NCBI RefSeq assembly: GCF_022012395.1
Contig: NZ_JAKLTQ010000008.1
Location: forward strand, 1 to 64,000
DNA length: 64,000 nucleotides
DNA from: Arthrobacter hankyongi
GTDB lineage: Bacteria > Actinomycetota > Actinomycetes > Actinomycetales > Micrococcaceae
Direction: 5' to 3'
Shown here: positions 29,494 to 39,048 of the stretch, one piece after another
How positions within the stretch are numbered: the first letter of the stretch is position 1
How the letters are laid out: each line of letters begins with the position of its first letter
Notes under the pieces: model-generated
Databases searched by the model: none
Seen by the model: the letters and a program-made list of their open reading frames with translations, nothing else
What the model was told of the DNA's origin: nothing
Made by a program: the position numbers and the translations under genes

Positions 29494-29533
29494 AACAGCG
29501 AAGGCCTGCCCCGAGGGGCAGGCCTTCGCTGTT
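29494..29533. terminator. Terminator hairpin between tetR and ssrA
   Basis: A perfect 18-19 bp stem (29494-29512 with 29515-29533) with a tiny loop, lying 60 bases beyond the 3' end of the minus-strand ssrA. It can serve transcripts from both directions. Confidence 0.7.
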
Positions 29534-29591
29534 CTGCAGGAGCAGACCCAATGCGATACAGGGAGTGGGAAGACACTTCCTGAATCTCAGA

Positions 29592-29959
29592 GGTGGAGAT
29601 GGGGGGAATTGAACCCCCGTCCGATGTTGTGTTGCCAGGGCTTCTCCGGGCGCAGTTTGCTTCGGGTTTTCTCGGCCCTAGCCATCATGCAAACGAGTGG
29701 CTAACCCGGGCCCAGCCGTCTAAAAGTCCCGGACACTCCAACGGCGAAAGTGTCCAGCAGTGGCCCTCTAAATGACGCCAGTTACCGGGGCGAGAGCATC
29801 CCCGGGCTGACGGACTGAACTACTGCTTAGGCAGCGAGTTCGAAGTCAGTGCGCTTAGATTCGGCACTTATTGGTTTACAGAGAGCGTTTACGAGATAAC
29901 TCTGCATCCTCGGCCCGCTTCACCTGTCGCGACTAACATCGTCGAAACCAGTCATCCCC
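29592..29959 (-). ncRNA. ssrA: Transfer-messenger RNA (tmRNA)
   Basis: The 5' end reads GGGGATGACTGGTTTCGAC, the conserved tmRNA start. The 3' end has the T-arm (GGGGGTTCAATTCCCCCC) and an acceptor strand ATCTCC that pairs with GGGGAT at the 5' end. The tag frame at 29827-29865 (read on the minus strand) is AESKRTDFELAA followed by TAA. After the discriminator base the genome has CCT rather than CCA, so the 3' CCA is probably added. It rescues stalled ribosomes with SmpB, encoded just upstream. Confidence 0.95.
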
Positions 29960-30087
29960 TTATTCAGTTACCAATCCCAGTTGCCTTTGGCTGGCACTGT
30001 CCGTTGCCGAACCCATCTGGTGGCTCCGGAGTACTTATTGTAACCCATCCCCCGGCGCAATTATTTCCCGCCGGGAGACCTAAGTTC

Positions 30088-30558
30088 CTAGCCCCGGTTG
30101 CGTGCCCGCATCGCGCGCAGTGCCTCGCGGGTGTCCTGCTTCTCGCGCAGCGCCTGCCGCTTGTCGTAGTCCTTCTTGCCTCGGGCCACGGCAATCTCGA
30201 CCTTGGCCTTTCCGTTAAGGAAGTAGAGCTGGAGCGGAACAATCGTAAACCCCGACTCGCGGATCTTGTGCGAGATCTTGGCCAGCTCCTCGCGGTGCAG
30301 CAGCAGCTTCCGCCGGCGCCGGGCCGCATGGTTGGTCCAGCTGCCGTTGAGGTACTCCGGGATGTAGACGTTCTCCAGGTAGAGTTCGTCGTTGTAGAAG
30401 GTGGCAAAGCCGTCGACCAGGGACGCCCGGCCTTCCCGGAGGGACTTGACCTCCGTGCCCATCAGCGACATCCCGGCCTCGTAGGTATCCAGGACGTGGT
30501 AGTCGTGGAACGCCTTGCGATTGGTGGCCACCGCCTTGCGGCCACTTTCCCTGGGCAC
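30088..30558 (-). CDS. smpB: SsrA-binding protein SmpB
   Basis: 156 residues, normal length. Family motifs include ATNRKAFHDYHVLDTYEAGM, GTEVKSLREGRASLVDGFA, NGSWTNHAARRRRKLLLHR and the basic tail KKDYDKRQALREKQD. It binds tmRNA and delivers it to stalled ribosomes. Its partner ssrA is 128 bases downstream on the same strand. GGAGATG lies just upstream of the ATG. Confidence 0.97.
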   Translation of the reverse strand: MPRESGRKAVATNRKAFHDYHVLDTYEAGMSLMGTEVKSLREGRASLVDGFATFYNDELYLENVYIPEYLNGSWTNHAARRRRKLLLHREELAKISHKIRESGFTIVPLQLYFLNGKAKVEIAVARGKKDYDKRQALREKQDTREALRAMRARNRG

Positions 30559-30686
30559 GGGGCATCTCCTTCGATCGGTGGAAAGCTCCAGTATAACGGC
30601 CCGGCCCTCCCCACAGCTCGCAAGCTCGCCACGGGCCCCGCGGGCCCCGCGGCCCGGGCCTTGCCCTACCCGGGCGGGCTACCGCG

Positions 30687-32186
30687 TCAGAGCAGGCCCG
30701 CCGGGTTGACCAGCGTCCCGTTGAGCACGGTCTCGAAGTGCAGGTGGCAGCCGGTGGAGTTTCCGGTGGTGCCGGAGTAGCCGATCAGCTGGCCCTGGCC
30801 GACCTGCTGTCCCGGGTACACGACGGAGCGGGTGAGGTGGAAGAACTTGGTCATCAGGGCATTGCCGCCGACCACGCCGTGGTCCAGGATCACGAAGTTA
30901 CCGGCACCGTAGGTGTCGAAGGCGGCCCGCCACACCGTGCCCGCTGCCGGTGCCCGCACCGGGGTGCCGCAGCTGGCGGCATAGTCGAGGCCGGTATGCA
31001 TGTACCCGCCGGTGCCGTTGAAGTCGATGGTGCCGGCCGGCGTCGGGCGCCAGCCAAAGCCCGAGGAAACGTAGGCCGAAACCGGTGCCATCAGGCCAAA
31101 CGAGGAAGGCTGGGACGGAGCCGGTGCCGGCTGCGACACGGTCGGAACAATCTGCGGCACCGGCTGGCCCTTGGCAGCGGCGGCAGCCTGGGCTGCCTTG
31201 ATCCGCCGCTGTTCCTTCTCCCAAGCCGCCTGCTGCGCCTTGCGCTTGGCTTCCTCGCGCTTGCGCCGTTCCTCGGCCTCCCGGCGCAGCCGTTCCTGCC
31301 GCTCGGCGATATCAGCCTGCACCTGGGCGTGCGCCGATTCGGCCTCGGCCAGCTTCTGCTGGATTTCCGGCTTCCGGGCCTGGAGCTTGTCCGACAGCGC
31401 GGAGGTGTCCGCGATGAGCCGGTCCACCTTGTCCTTTTCCGCGGCGGCCGCGTCCCGGGCAACCTGCTCGGCAGCCAGGGCGGCCTCGGCCTGCTCCTTG
31501 AGGCCGCGGATCTCTTCCTCGACCGCGGCCAGCCGGGCCTCGGAGTTCACGTTCGTGGCGTTCTGCTGCGAGAGCCGGTCCAGGGCGGCGTTCTGCGTGC
31601 GCAGCGCCTGGTCCGCCAGGCTGATGGTATCCGCCAGGCCGGCCTTGGGCCCGGAGCCGAAGAACAGCTGGAGGTTGCTGGGCACCCCGCCCTGCTTGTA
31701 TGCCTGGGTGGCGATCTGGCCGATCAATTTCTTCGTGTCGGCCAGCCGCGCCTCGTCGTCGGCCATCTGCTGGTTGATCTTGTCCTTGGTCTGCAGCGCC
31801 AGGTCGACCCGCTGGGACAGGGCGGACACCTGGCCGGCGGCCTCCTCCACGCGGCCCTGCGCCTCGGACAACGCTTCCTGGGCGGCCGGGAGCTGATGCT
31901 GGTATTCCTTCAGCTGGGTCACGGTCTTGACGATGTCCGTGTCCAGGAACTCGAGCGACTCCTGGACGTCGGAAATCTCCTGCTCCAGTGCCTGCTTGCG
32001 GTCATCCAGGTTGTCTGCCCGTGCGGGACCGGCTGCGGCCAGGGTCAACAGCAGCAGGCCGGTGAGTCCGGCTGCCAGAATGCCGTGCGGAAACCTCTTC
32101 GGACGGCACTGCTGACTCGAACGGACAAAGCTGTAGCCACGCTGCACCGACCGGTCCCCCCACCTGTTATTTTGTTGACTAGTCAT
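30687..32186 (-). CDS. M23 (LytM) peptidase with coiled coil, FtsEX partner
   Basis: 499 residues. A signal/anchor segment near 35-55 (GILAAGLTGLLLLTLAAA, then ARADNLDD) is followed by a long coiled coil (~60-315, rich in Glu/Arg/Ala), an Ala/Pro linker, and a C-terminal LytM domain. The zinc ligands are present: HTGLDYA and CHLHFET. This is the EnvC/RipC-like layout. Directly after ftsX it is very likely the peptidoglycan hydrolase controlled by FtsEX during cell division. It starts four bases after the ftsX stop, with AAGGT inside ftsX as its ribosome site. Confidence 0.9.
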   Translation of the reverse strand: MTSQQNNRWGDRSVQRGYSFVRSSQQCRPKRFPHGILAAGLTGLLLLTLAAAGPARADNLDDRKQALEQEISDVQESLEFLDTDIVKTVTQLKEYQHQLPAAQEALSEAQGRVEEAAGQVSALSQRVDLALQTKDKINQQMADDEARLADTKKLIGQIATQAYKQGGVPSNLQLFFGSGPKAGLADTISLADQALRTQNAALDRLSQQNATNVNSEARLAAVEEEIRGLKEQAEAALAAEQVARDAAAAEKDKVDRLIADTSALSDKLQARKPEIQQKLAEAESAHAQVQADIAERQERLRREAEERRKREEAKRKAQQAAWEKEQRRIKAAQAAAAAKGQPVPQIVPTVSQPAPAPSQPSSFGLMAPVSAYVSSGFGWRPTPAGTIDFNGTGGYMHTGLDYAASCGTPVRAPAAGTVWRAAFDTYGAGNFVILDHGVVGGNALMTKFFHLTRSVVYPGQQVGQGQLIGYSGTTGNSTGCHLHFETVLNGTLVNPAGLL

Positions 32187-32190
32187 GAGT

Positions 32191-33105
32191 CTAGACCTTC
32201 AAATACCGGCGCAGGGTCAGCAGTGAGGAAACCCCCGCCAGCAGCGCGCCCAGCAGCAGCAGCGCCGGGGCGATCAGCAGCACCGACGTATCGGAGATGA
32301 AGGCGGTGTCCGGGTATTGATCCGCCAGCCAGCCGCCGATGAAGAAACGCGCAACGGTCCAGAGCACCAGCGAGGCCAGCACCGCACCGATGACTGCGGC
32401 GATCACCCCTTCCAGGATGAAGGGCAGCTGGATCACGGCCTTGGAGGCACCGACCAGGCGCATGATGCCGGTCTCGCGGCGACGGCTGAACGCGGAGAGC
32501 CGGATGGTGGTGGCGATCAGCAGGATGGCGCAGATGATCATGACGGCGGCGATACCGACGGCCACCAGTGAGGCAATGTTCATGACGCTGAAGACGCGCT
32601 CGAGGACTTCGCGCTGGTCCACCACCACTTCCACGCCCGGTAGCGAGGAAAAGACCTCGTTGATGACCTCGTACTTCTGCGGATCCACCAGGCTGACCCG
32701 GAACGATTCGGGCAACTGGTCCGCGGTCACCGAATCCACGATCGGCGAATTGGCGAACTGTTCCTTGAAGTGCGCCAGGGCGTCCGCCTGGGACTCGAAT
32801 TGGTAGTTGGCGACGTACTGGGCCACCGCCGGGGACTTGAGCGTGCTTTCGATCTCGCCGCGCTGCTCGTCCGTGACCGGACCTGAGGCACAGCTGGCCG
32901 TCGTTGACGTGTCCACGCAAAGGAAGACGGCCACCTGGACCTTGTCGTACCAGAAGCCCTTCATCTGGTTGATCTGCAGCTGCAGCATGCCAGCCGCGCC
33001 CACGAAGGTCAGCGAAATGAAGGTCACCAGGACCACCGAAACGACCATCGAGAGGTTCCGGCGCAGGCCCGAAGCGATTTCACCGAGGATGAATGCCAGC
33101 CTCAT
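32191..33105 (-). CDS. ftsX: Cell division permease-like protein FtsX
   Basis: 304 residues. One membrane segment at ~20-42, a periplasmic domain ~43-170 with two Cys ([10 protein letters not shown], possible disulfide), then three further segments (~172-195, 225-250, 272-295). The motif [20 protein letters not shown] is typical of FtsX. It overlaps ftsE by four bases and is followed by its hydrolase partner. Confidence 0.95.
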   Translation of the reverse strand: MRLAFILGEIASGLRRNLSMVVSVVLVTFISLTFVGAAGMLQLQINQMKGFWYDKVQVAVFLCVDTSTTASCASGPVTDEQRGEIESTLKSPAVAQYVANYQFESQADALAHFKEQFANSPIVDSVTADQLPESFRVSLVDPQKYEVINEVFSSLPGVEVVVDQREVLERVFSVMNIASLVAVGIAAVMIICAILLIATTIRLSAFSRRRETGIMRLVGASKAVIQLPFILEGVIAAVIGAVLASLVLWTVARFFIGGWLADQYPDTAFISDTSVLLIAPALLLLGALLAGVSSLLTLRRYLKV

Positions 33106-33830
33106 ACGGCACTCTGCTTCGGCTCTGCGGCGCGCTTCCGATCCTGGGCGCCGACATAGATGCCCTGTGCTTCGTCCCGGACCAGCCGGCCGTCCCGCAG
33201 CTCGATCACGCGGCGGCGCATTTCATTGACGATGACGTTATCGTGCGTGGCCATGACCACGGTGGTGCCGTTCTGGTTGATCCGGTCCAGCACGCTCATG
33301 ATGCCCATCGAGGTGGTGGGGTCCAGGTTGCCGGTGGGCTCGTCTGCGAGCAGGATGCCGGGCTTGTTGACGACGGCGCGGGCGATCGCCACGCGCTGCT
33401 GCTCACCACCGGACAGCTCGTGGGGCATGCGGTGGTCCTTGCCTTCCAGGCCCACGGTCTTGAGCACCTCGGGAACGGTTTCCCGGATGACCGCCCGGCT
33501 CTTGCCGATCACCTGCATGGCGAAGGCCACGTTCGCGGCCACCGTCTTGTTCGGCAGCAGGCGGAAGTCCTGGAAGACGACGCCGATGCCGCGGCGCAGC
33601 TTGGGCACGCGCCAGCTGGGGATGTTGGCCACGTTCTGGCCCGCCACGTAGACGGCCCCGCGGGTGGCCCTGTCCTCCTTCAGGACCAGCCGGATAAAGG
33701 TGGACTTGCCCGAGCCGGAAGACCCGACCAGGAAGGCGAAGTCCCCGCGGTCGATCTCCACACTGATGTCCTCCAGTGCGGGCCGCGAGTTCTGGTCGTA
33801 GATCTTGGTGACCTGGTCGAATCGAATCAT
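33102..33830 (-). CDS. ftsE: Cell division ATP-binding protein FtsE
   Basis: 242 residues from the ATG at 33830. Walker [16 protein letters not shown]-loop [15 protein letters not shown], signature [13 protein letters not shown], Walker [14 protein letters not shown] and the switch His in ATHD are all present. It forms the FtsEX complex that signals to the M23 peptidase. In many actinobacteria prfB lies immediately upstream; here that position is taken by an alpha/beta hydrolase operon and prfB is 11 kb away. Confidence 0.96.
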   Translation of the reverse strand: MIRFDQVTKIYDQNSRPALEDISVEIDRGDFAFLVGSSGSGKSTFIRLVLKEDRATRGAVYVAGQNVANIPSWRVPKLRRGIGVVFQDFRLLPNKTVAANVAFAMQVIGKSRAVIRETVPEVLKTVGLEGKDHRMPHELSGGEQQRVAIARAVVNKPGILLADEPTGNLDPTTSMGIMSVLDRINQNGTTVVMATHDNVIVNEMRRRVIELRDGRLVRDEAQGIYVGAQDRKRAAEPKQSAV

Positions 33831-33965
33831 GAGTGCTTTTGCCCAAATTTCTGCCACCGATGTCGAAAGGCCTGGCTCGGGGTGCATCGGCCTTTCGACT
33901 ATAGGCAGGCGCGCTTGGGATTACCCTGCAGGTGGGCGGGCGTGTCGCTACTGGTGAACGCGTGG

Positions 33966-34925
33966 TTAACAGCCGGCGGGCTGGGATAATTGCGGCTCCA
34001 GCGCCTCGCGGACCGCCCCGGCCACCGCCTGCACGCCCGGATGGTCCATCACGATGCTGTAGTGGTTGGTCCCCGGAACATCGCGGGCCGAGAGCAGGGC
34101 GGTCCTATCCGTCCACTGCCGCACATACTCCGGCTGGTACAGTCCCTGCGGCTCGTCCAGCAGCCCGCGCGGGCTGCGCAGCAGCACCGCCGGCACGCTC
34201 AGTCCCGCCAAGGCGGCCAGCAGGACCGCGCCGCCATTCAGGTCGGCAGTGTCCTCGGCCACCGCCTGGTAGCTGGTGGAGGGCTGCAGCCGCTGCCCCT
34301 GGCCGTCCAGGTCATAGTCCACGTAGGCCTCCACCAGCGGGTTCCAGTTCCGCTCGAAGGCCGGGTGCTCCCGCCAGAACAGGCGGTAGTCCCGGCGGCT
34401 TGGGAACACCCGGCTCAGCCGCTCGGCCGCCGGGCCGAGCACGGCCGCCACTACCTCGTCGGCGCTGAGTCCGGCCGGGACCTGCAGCGGCAGTCCGCCG
34501 TCCACCAGGACCAGCCGCCGCACCAGCGCCGGATGCCGGTGGGCGAACACCAGCGCGGCGAACGCCCCCATGGAATGGCCAGCGACGACGACGGGCCCGC
34601 CGCCGGCGCCGACGTCGCCGGCGGCGAGCACGGCCGCCAGGTCATCGGCGTGCGAGGCCATGCCGAACGGGCCGGGCAGCCGGTTGCTGCGGCCGCGGCC
34701 GCGCAGGTCCGGGGCGACGATGCGGACCCCGGGCAGCTCGTCCGCGAGCAGGCCCCAGGCCAGGTGCGATGCGGTCACCCCGTGGATGGCCAGGATGGTC
34801 GGGACGGCCTGGCCCTGGGGACCGGAGCCGGGCCCCCATACACCGGTGCGCAGCAGGCCGCCGCGGACCGGGACGTCGATGGCGCGGTAGTCGCGGCGCT
34901 GCCAGGGGTTCACCGGCTGCTCCAT
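33966..34925 (-). CDS. Alpha/beta hydrolase
   Basis: 319 residues with an intact alpha/beta hydrolase core: oxyanion segment ILAIHGVTASHLAW, VRIVAPDLRGRGRS, nucleophile elbow VVAGHSMGAFAAL, and the catalytic His in VPGTNHYSIV. The substrate is unknown. It is the last gene of a nine-gene operon with an ABC importer and an acyl-CoA synthetase and overlaps the dehydrogenase gene by 16 bases, so it probably acts on an ester or thioester in the same pathway. Confidence 0.88.
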   Translation of the reverse strand: MEQPVNPWQRRDYRAIDVPVRGGLLRTGVWGPGSGPQGQAVPTILAIHGVTASHLAWGLLADELPGVRIVAPDLRGRGRSNRLPGPFGMASHADDLAAVLAAGDVGAGGGPVVVAGHSMGAFAALVFAHRHPALVRRLVLVDGGLPLQVPAGLSADEVVAAVLGPAAERLSRVFPSRRDYRLFWREHPAFERNWNPLVEAYVDYDLDGQGQRLQPSTSYQAVAEDTADLNGGAVLLAALAGLSVPAVLLRSPRGLLDEPQGLYQPEYVRQWTDRTALLSARDVPGTNHYSIVMDHPGVQAVAGAVREALEPQLSQPAGC

Positions 34926-35662
34926 CCGCCGTCCATGGTGTAGGACGCGCCGGTGACCATGCCGGCGTCCTCCCCGGCCAGCCAGCAGGCCAGCGAGGCG
35001 ACCTCGTGCGGCTCGACGAGGCGCTTGATGGCGCTCTCGGTCAGCATGATCTTCGCCACGACCTCCGCCTCGGGCAGGTTGTGCACCCGCGCCTGGTCCG
35101 CGATCTGCTTCTCAACCAGCGGGGTCTTGACGTAGCCGGGGTTGATGCAGTTGCTGGTGACCCCGTGCGCGCCGCCCTCCAGCGCCGTCACCTTGGACAG
35201 GCCCTCGAGCCCGTGCTTGGCCGAGACGTAGGCGGACTTGTAGGCCGAGGCACGCAGCCCGTGCACGGAGGAGATGTTGATGATCCGGCCGTAGCCGCGC
35301 TGGTACATGCCCGGCAGCACCGCCCGTACCAGCAGGAACGGGGATTCGAGCATCAGGCGCAGGATCAGCCGGAAGGCCTCCGGGTCGAAGTCCTCGATCG
35401 GGCTGATCCGCTGGATCCCGGCGTTGTTGACCAGGATGTCCGCCTCCAGTTCGAGGTCCTGGAGCGCGACGGTGTCGCTCAGGTCCACCTGCCAGGCCTC
35501 TCCCCCGATGGCTGCGGCCAGTGCCTCGGCCGCGGCCCCGTCCAGGTCCGCCACGGTCACCTTGGCGCCGCGCGCGGCCAGGGCGCGGGCACAGGCTTCG
35601 CCGATCCCGCTGGCTCCTCCGGTCACGATCGCCCGCTTGCCGGTGAGGGTCTGCTCAACCAT
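34910..35662 (-). CDS. Short-chain dehydrogenase, 3-hydroxybutyrate dehydrogenase type
   Basis: 250 residues. The cofactor motif TGGASGIGEA, NNAG, catalytic Ser in NISSVHG and YVSAK are intact. NISSVHGLRASAYKSAYVSA and the segment INPGYVKTPLVEKQI resemble D-3-hydroxybutyrate dehydrogenases. The ATG at 35662 has GGAAGGA seven bases upstream and is preferred to an upstream in-frame start. It overlaps both neighbours, so it belongs to the liv-type operon. The true substrate may be another 3-hydroxy acid. Confidence 0.85.
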   Translation of the reverse strand: MVEQTLTGKRAIVTGGASGIGEACARALAARGAKVTVADLDGAAAEALAAAIGGEAWQVDLSDTVALQDLELEADILVNNAGIQRISPIEDFDPEAFRLILRLMLESPFLLVRAVLPGMYQRGYGRIINISSVHGLRASAYKSAYVSAKHGLEGLSKVTALEGGAHGVTSNCINPGYVKTPLVEKQIADQARVHNLPEAEVVAKIMLTESAIKRLVEPHEVASLACWLAGEDAGMVTGASYTMDGGWSSR

Positions 35663-36311
35663 CTGTGGTTCCTTCCTGGTCCGGTGCAGCATCCGGTGCC
35701 AGTGCCCGTTCGATGAACTGCATCATTTCTTCAAAAACCTCTTCGGGGACTTCGCGGCGCGGCCCGGCCGCCGCGGGCCCGGCGTCGCCGGGCTCGTCCC
35801 AGAGCACCCAGCGCATGCCAATCAGTTCGCCGACGCCCATCAGTGCCCACGCGGCGACCGTCGGATCCAGCGGCCGGACCTCGCCGGCGGCCTGGGCGCT
35901 CTTGAGTCCTTCGATGTAGCCGTTGACGATCCGGGTGTAGTGCATCCGCAGCGCGCCGGGCGAAACGAATTCGGCCTGCCGGATGATCCGGTAGAGCGCC
36001 GGGTGTTCGGCGGTGAAGCGGAAGAACGCGCGGAAGCCGGCCCGCTCGGCCTCGAGCCGGGTACCGGCGCTGCGGGCCGCCTCGGTCATCGCGTGGCGGA
36101 CCCGGCGGTTCAGGTCCTCCACCACCTCGTCGAAAATGGCCTGCTTGCCCTCGAAGTAGAGGTAGAACGTGCCCAGGCCCACCTGGGCCTGTTCGGTGAT
36201 CTTCACTATCGAGGCGTCGTGGTAGCCCACCGAGGCGAAGATGCTTTCGGCCGCTTCCAGCAGCTTGGCCCGCGTCCGCGTGCCGCGGGCGGTGCGCGGC
36301 GCCCCGCTCAC
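35655..36311 (-). CDS. TetR/AcrR family transcriptional regulator
   Basis: 218 residues from a GTG at 36311. The helix-turn-helix is clear (LLEAAESIFASVGYHDASIV, QAQVGLGTFYLYFEGKQAIF). The start overlaps the acyl-CoA synthetase stop (GTGA) and the end overlaps the dehydrogenase start by eight bases. A regulator in the middle of its operon suggests feedback control by a pathway ligand, perhaps an acyl-CoA. Its operator is not evident. Confidence 0.88.
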   Translation of the reverse strand: MSGAPRTARGTRTRAKLLEAAESIFASVGYHDASIVKITEQAQVGLGTFYLYFEGKQAIFDEVVEDLNRRVRHAMTEAARSAGTRLEAERAGFRAFFRFTAEHPALYRIIRQAEFVSPGALRMHYTRIVNGYIEGLKSAQAAGEVRPLDPTVAAWALMGVGELIGMRWVLWDEPGDAGPAAAGPRREVPEEVFEEMMQFIERALAPDAAPDQEGTTDG

Positions 36312-37858
36312 CACCGGGCCCCCGCTTCGGCCCGGGTCCGCAGCCGGCCGCGGGCCACCTTGTTCAGTGCGGTGCGCGGCAGCGCCGGGACGAATTCGAT
36401 CCGGCCGGGCAGCTTGAACCGGGCCAGCCGCTGCGCGCAGTGCTCCAGCAGGTCCTGTTCGTCCGTGGCCATGCTGGCCCGCACCACTACGAAGGCCGCG
36501 CCGATCTCGCCCCAGCGTTCGTCCGGCACGCCGACGACGGCGGCTTCGGCCACCGCCGGGTGGGCCAGCAGCACCGCCTCCACCTGCGCCGGGGAGACGT
36601 TTTCCCCGCCGGAGATATAGAGGTCCTTGATCCGGTCCACGATCTTCACGAATCCCTCCGCATCCCGCTCCACCAGGTCCCCGGTGCACAGCCAGCCGTC
36701 CACCAGGGTGGCTGAGGTGGCCGCCGGGTCCCTGAAGTAGCCGGCGAAAACGCCGGGGCCGCGCACCCGGAGCTCGCCGGTCGCGGCGCCGTCGAGCCTG
36801 GCACCGGTGGCCGGATCCACCACGGCGATTTCCAGATGCGGATACGGCTTGCCGGCGTAGCCGAGCATCCGCTCGGCGTCCTCGGGCGGCAGGCACAGCA
36901 CGTTCGGGGAGGCCTCGGTCAGCCCGTAGCCCTGGCTCAGTGCCACGCCCCGGCTGTGCCAGATCCGCAGCAGCGGGGCGGGCATCGAGGCGCCGCCGAC
37001 CACGGCCCGGGTGAGCGTGGACAGGTCCGCGGCGGCAAAGCCCGGGTGTTCGGCCAGCATCAGGTACTGGCTGGGCACGCCCATCATGGTGGTCACGCCG
37101 CGCTCGGCGATCAGCGCCAGCACGCGGCCGGCGTCGAAATGGCGCTCCAGCACCACCGTGGCCCCGGTCCACCAGGCCAGCAGCGGCTGGATGTTCCAAC
37201 CGCCGGCATGGAACTGCGGCAACACCGAGAGCACCACGTCCGAACTGCTCAGCTCCATGGTGCGGGAGAGGGAAAGGTTGGTCCAGAAGCAGTTGGCGTG
37301 GGTGAGCACCGCCGCCTTGCTCGGCCCTTCCGTGCCCGATGTGAAGACCATCAGCAGCGGGTCATCGTCGCGGACCGGGCGCACCGGGCCGGGGATCGCA
37401 CCGGTGCGCGCGGGCAGCAGGCGTTCGACGCCGGCCGGGCCCGGCGCCGCGGTCCGCGGCGGCTCCGCCAGCAGTTCCAGCGCAGCGGCGGCCAGCGCGT
37501 CGAATTCGTGCTCCACCACCAGCAGGGCCGGATCGGCCAACTGCAGCTGGGCGGCCAGTTCCGCCGGGGCCAGCCGCCAGGACAACGGCACCAGCACCAG
37601 GCCGGCCTTGGCACAGGCAAAGAAAAGGACCACGTGGTCCGCGCAGTTCCCGGTGACCGTCCCGATCCGGTCCCCCGCCCGGTAGCCGGCGGCGCCGAAC
37701 GCGGCGGCGAGCGCTGCCGCCCGCCGTTCCAGCTCGCGGTAGTGCAGCCGGACGCCGCGGTCATCGATGGCCACCCGGTCCGGGGTGGAAACGGACCTGT
37801 CCGTCGTCCAGCGGCCGAGAGTGTGCAGCCCGTCGCCTGCTGCCGGGTTTTGGCTCAT
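36308..37858 (-). CDS. AMP-dependent acyl-CoA synthetase/ligase
   Basis: 516 residues, ANL superfamily. The P-loop-like motif VFTSGTEGPSKAAVLTH, YGLTEASP, the adenylate Asp motif WLCTGDLVERDAEGFVKIVD, and the C-terminal Lys region LPRTALNKVARGRL are intact. It activates a carboxylic acid as its CoA thioester. The acid is unknown; the first domain resembles medium/long-chain and aromatic-acid ligases. Its ATG overlaps the livM stop by four bases, linking uptake directly to activation. Confidence 0.9.
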   Translation of the reverse strand: MSQNPAAGDGLHTLGRWTTDRSVSTPDRVAIDDRGVRLHYRELERRAAALAAAFGAAGYRAGDRIGTVTGNCADHVVLFFACAKAGLVLVPLSWRLAPAELAAQLQLADPALLVVEHEFDALAAAALELLAEPPRTAAPGPAGVERLLPARTGAIPGPVRPVRDDDPLLMVFTSGTEGPSKAAVLTHANCFWTNLSLSRTMELSSSDVVLSVLPQFHAGGWNIQPLLAWWTGATVVLERHFDAGRVLALIAERGVTTMMGVPSQYLMLAEHPGFAAADLSTLTRAVVGGASMPAPLLRIWHSRGVALSQGYGLTEASPNVLCLPPEDAERMLGYAGKPYPHLEIAVVDPATGARLDGAATGELRVRGPGVFAGYFRDPAATSATLVDGWLCTGDLVERDAEGFVKIVDRIKDLYISGGENVSPAQVEAVLLAHPAVAEAAVVGVPDERWGEIGAAFVVVRASMATDEQDLLEHCAQRLARFKLPGRIEFVPALPRTALNKVARGRLRTRAEAGARW

Positions 37859-39048
37859 GCCTGCTCCTCGGGAATCTGCCGTGCGGTCGCGGCGGTTGCG
37901 GTCCGGCCCGGCTGCCCGCCCCGCGGCCGGGCAAACCGCCGTGCCGCGCCCCGAATGCCGCCGGTAATCCCGCCGGGGAGGAAGAGCACCACGAGGATAA
38001 ACAGTGTACCGAGGATGAACAGCGGTTCCGAGAGCGGGATCCGCAGCACGTCCGGCAGGCCCGCCACTGCCTCGGAGTTGGCCAGGGCGGTGAGCCGCTG
38101 GTCCAGCAGCGTGTAGAAGATGCCGCCGGCCACCGCTCCCCAGCGCGAGCCCACGCCGCCCAAGACCACCATGACCAGCAGCGTGATGGTGAAGTCCGAG
38201 GAGACCGCCCGCGGCACCGCGCCGGACTGCAGCAGCAGGTAGACCATACCCACGAGCCCGGCCATCAGGGCGCCGGCGACGAACACCAGCAGTTTGGCCA
38301 GGTACGGCTGCAGGCCCAGCACCCGCACGCGCAGCTCGTTTTCGCGCACCGCGGCGGCCACGTGGCCGGCCCGGCTGTACTGGATCCAGCTCACGGCGGC
38401 GAAGACCAGCACCAGGGCGGCCAGGGCCAGCCAGTAGAGGTTGCGGGTGTTCGCCACGCCGACCAGGAAGTCCGGCAGGTTCGCCGTGTCCAGGGCGAGC
38501 CCTTCCTCGCCGCCGGTGGTTCCGCCCGGATTGCGCCGGACCATCACGGACCCGGCCTGGGCGAAGGCGAGCGTCACCATCGCGAACGGGATGCCGCCCA
38601 CGCGCAGGCTGATGCTGCCGACCACGTGGGCCAGGATCACGACCACCAGCAGGGTCAGTCCCATCGCCGGCAGCAGCGGGATCTGCAGGTTGGACAGGAT
38701 CACCGCCAGCCCGTAAACCCCCGCGCCGAAGTAGAGCGCGTGGCCGAAGGAGAGCAGCCCGGCCACGCCCAGGAGCATGTGGTAGCTCAGGGCTGCCGCC
38801 GCCATCAGCAGGCACATGGCCAGCAGCTGCAGCGAGCCGGGCGTGTAGGTGGGGCCGGGCAGGATGCCGGGCAGGGAGAGGTTCAACAGCGGCAGCAGGG
38901 CCAGCAGCACGACGGCGGCCAGGCCGCCTCCGATGCCCAGCAGCTTCCGGCGGCCGCCGTCGGAGTCCTTGCCGCCGCGCAGGCGGCGCGGACTCGGAGC
39001 CGGGCTTCCGGCCGCAAGCCCGGCGTTCTCGGTGCGGGTGGTGGTCAT
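37855..39048 (-). CDS. livM: Branched-chain amino acid-type ABC transporter permease LivM
   Basis: 397 residues with about ten membrane segments. The BPD_transp_2 motif GHALYFGAGVYGLAVILS and the segment RENELRVRVLGLQPYLAKLL mark LivM. Both ends overlap neighbours by four bases. Transport specificity in this family covers amino acids, urea, and aromatic or short-chain acids; the linked acyl-CoA synthetase favours an organic acid. Confidence 0.9.
   Translation of the reverse strand: MTTTRTENAGLAAGSPAPSPRRLRGGKDSDGGRRKLLGIGGGLAAVVLLALLPLLNLSLPGILPGPTYTPGSLQLLAMCLLMAAAALSYHMLLGVAGLLSFGHALYFGAGVYGLAVILSNLQIPLLPAMGLTLLVVVILAHVVGSISLRVGGIPFAMVTLAFAQAGSVMVRRNPGGTTGGEEGLALDTANLPDFLVGVANTRNLYWLALAALVLVFAAVSWIQYSRAGHVAAAVRENELRVRVLGLQPYLAKLLVFVAGALMAGLVGMVYLLLQSGAVPRAVSSDFTITLLVMVVLGGVGSRWGAVAGGIFYTLLDQRLTALANSEAVAGLPDVLRIPLSEPLFILGTLFILVVLFLPGGITGGIRGAARRFARPRGGQPGRTATAATARQIPEEQA

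Noticed and set aside
29400-29600. Integration of the P450 cassette as an island at the 3' end of ssrA
   Set aside because: tmRNA genes are common integration sites, but I find no second copy of the ssrA 3' end to the left of the cassette and no integrase.
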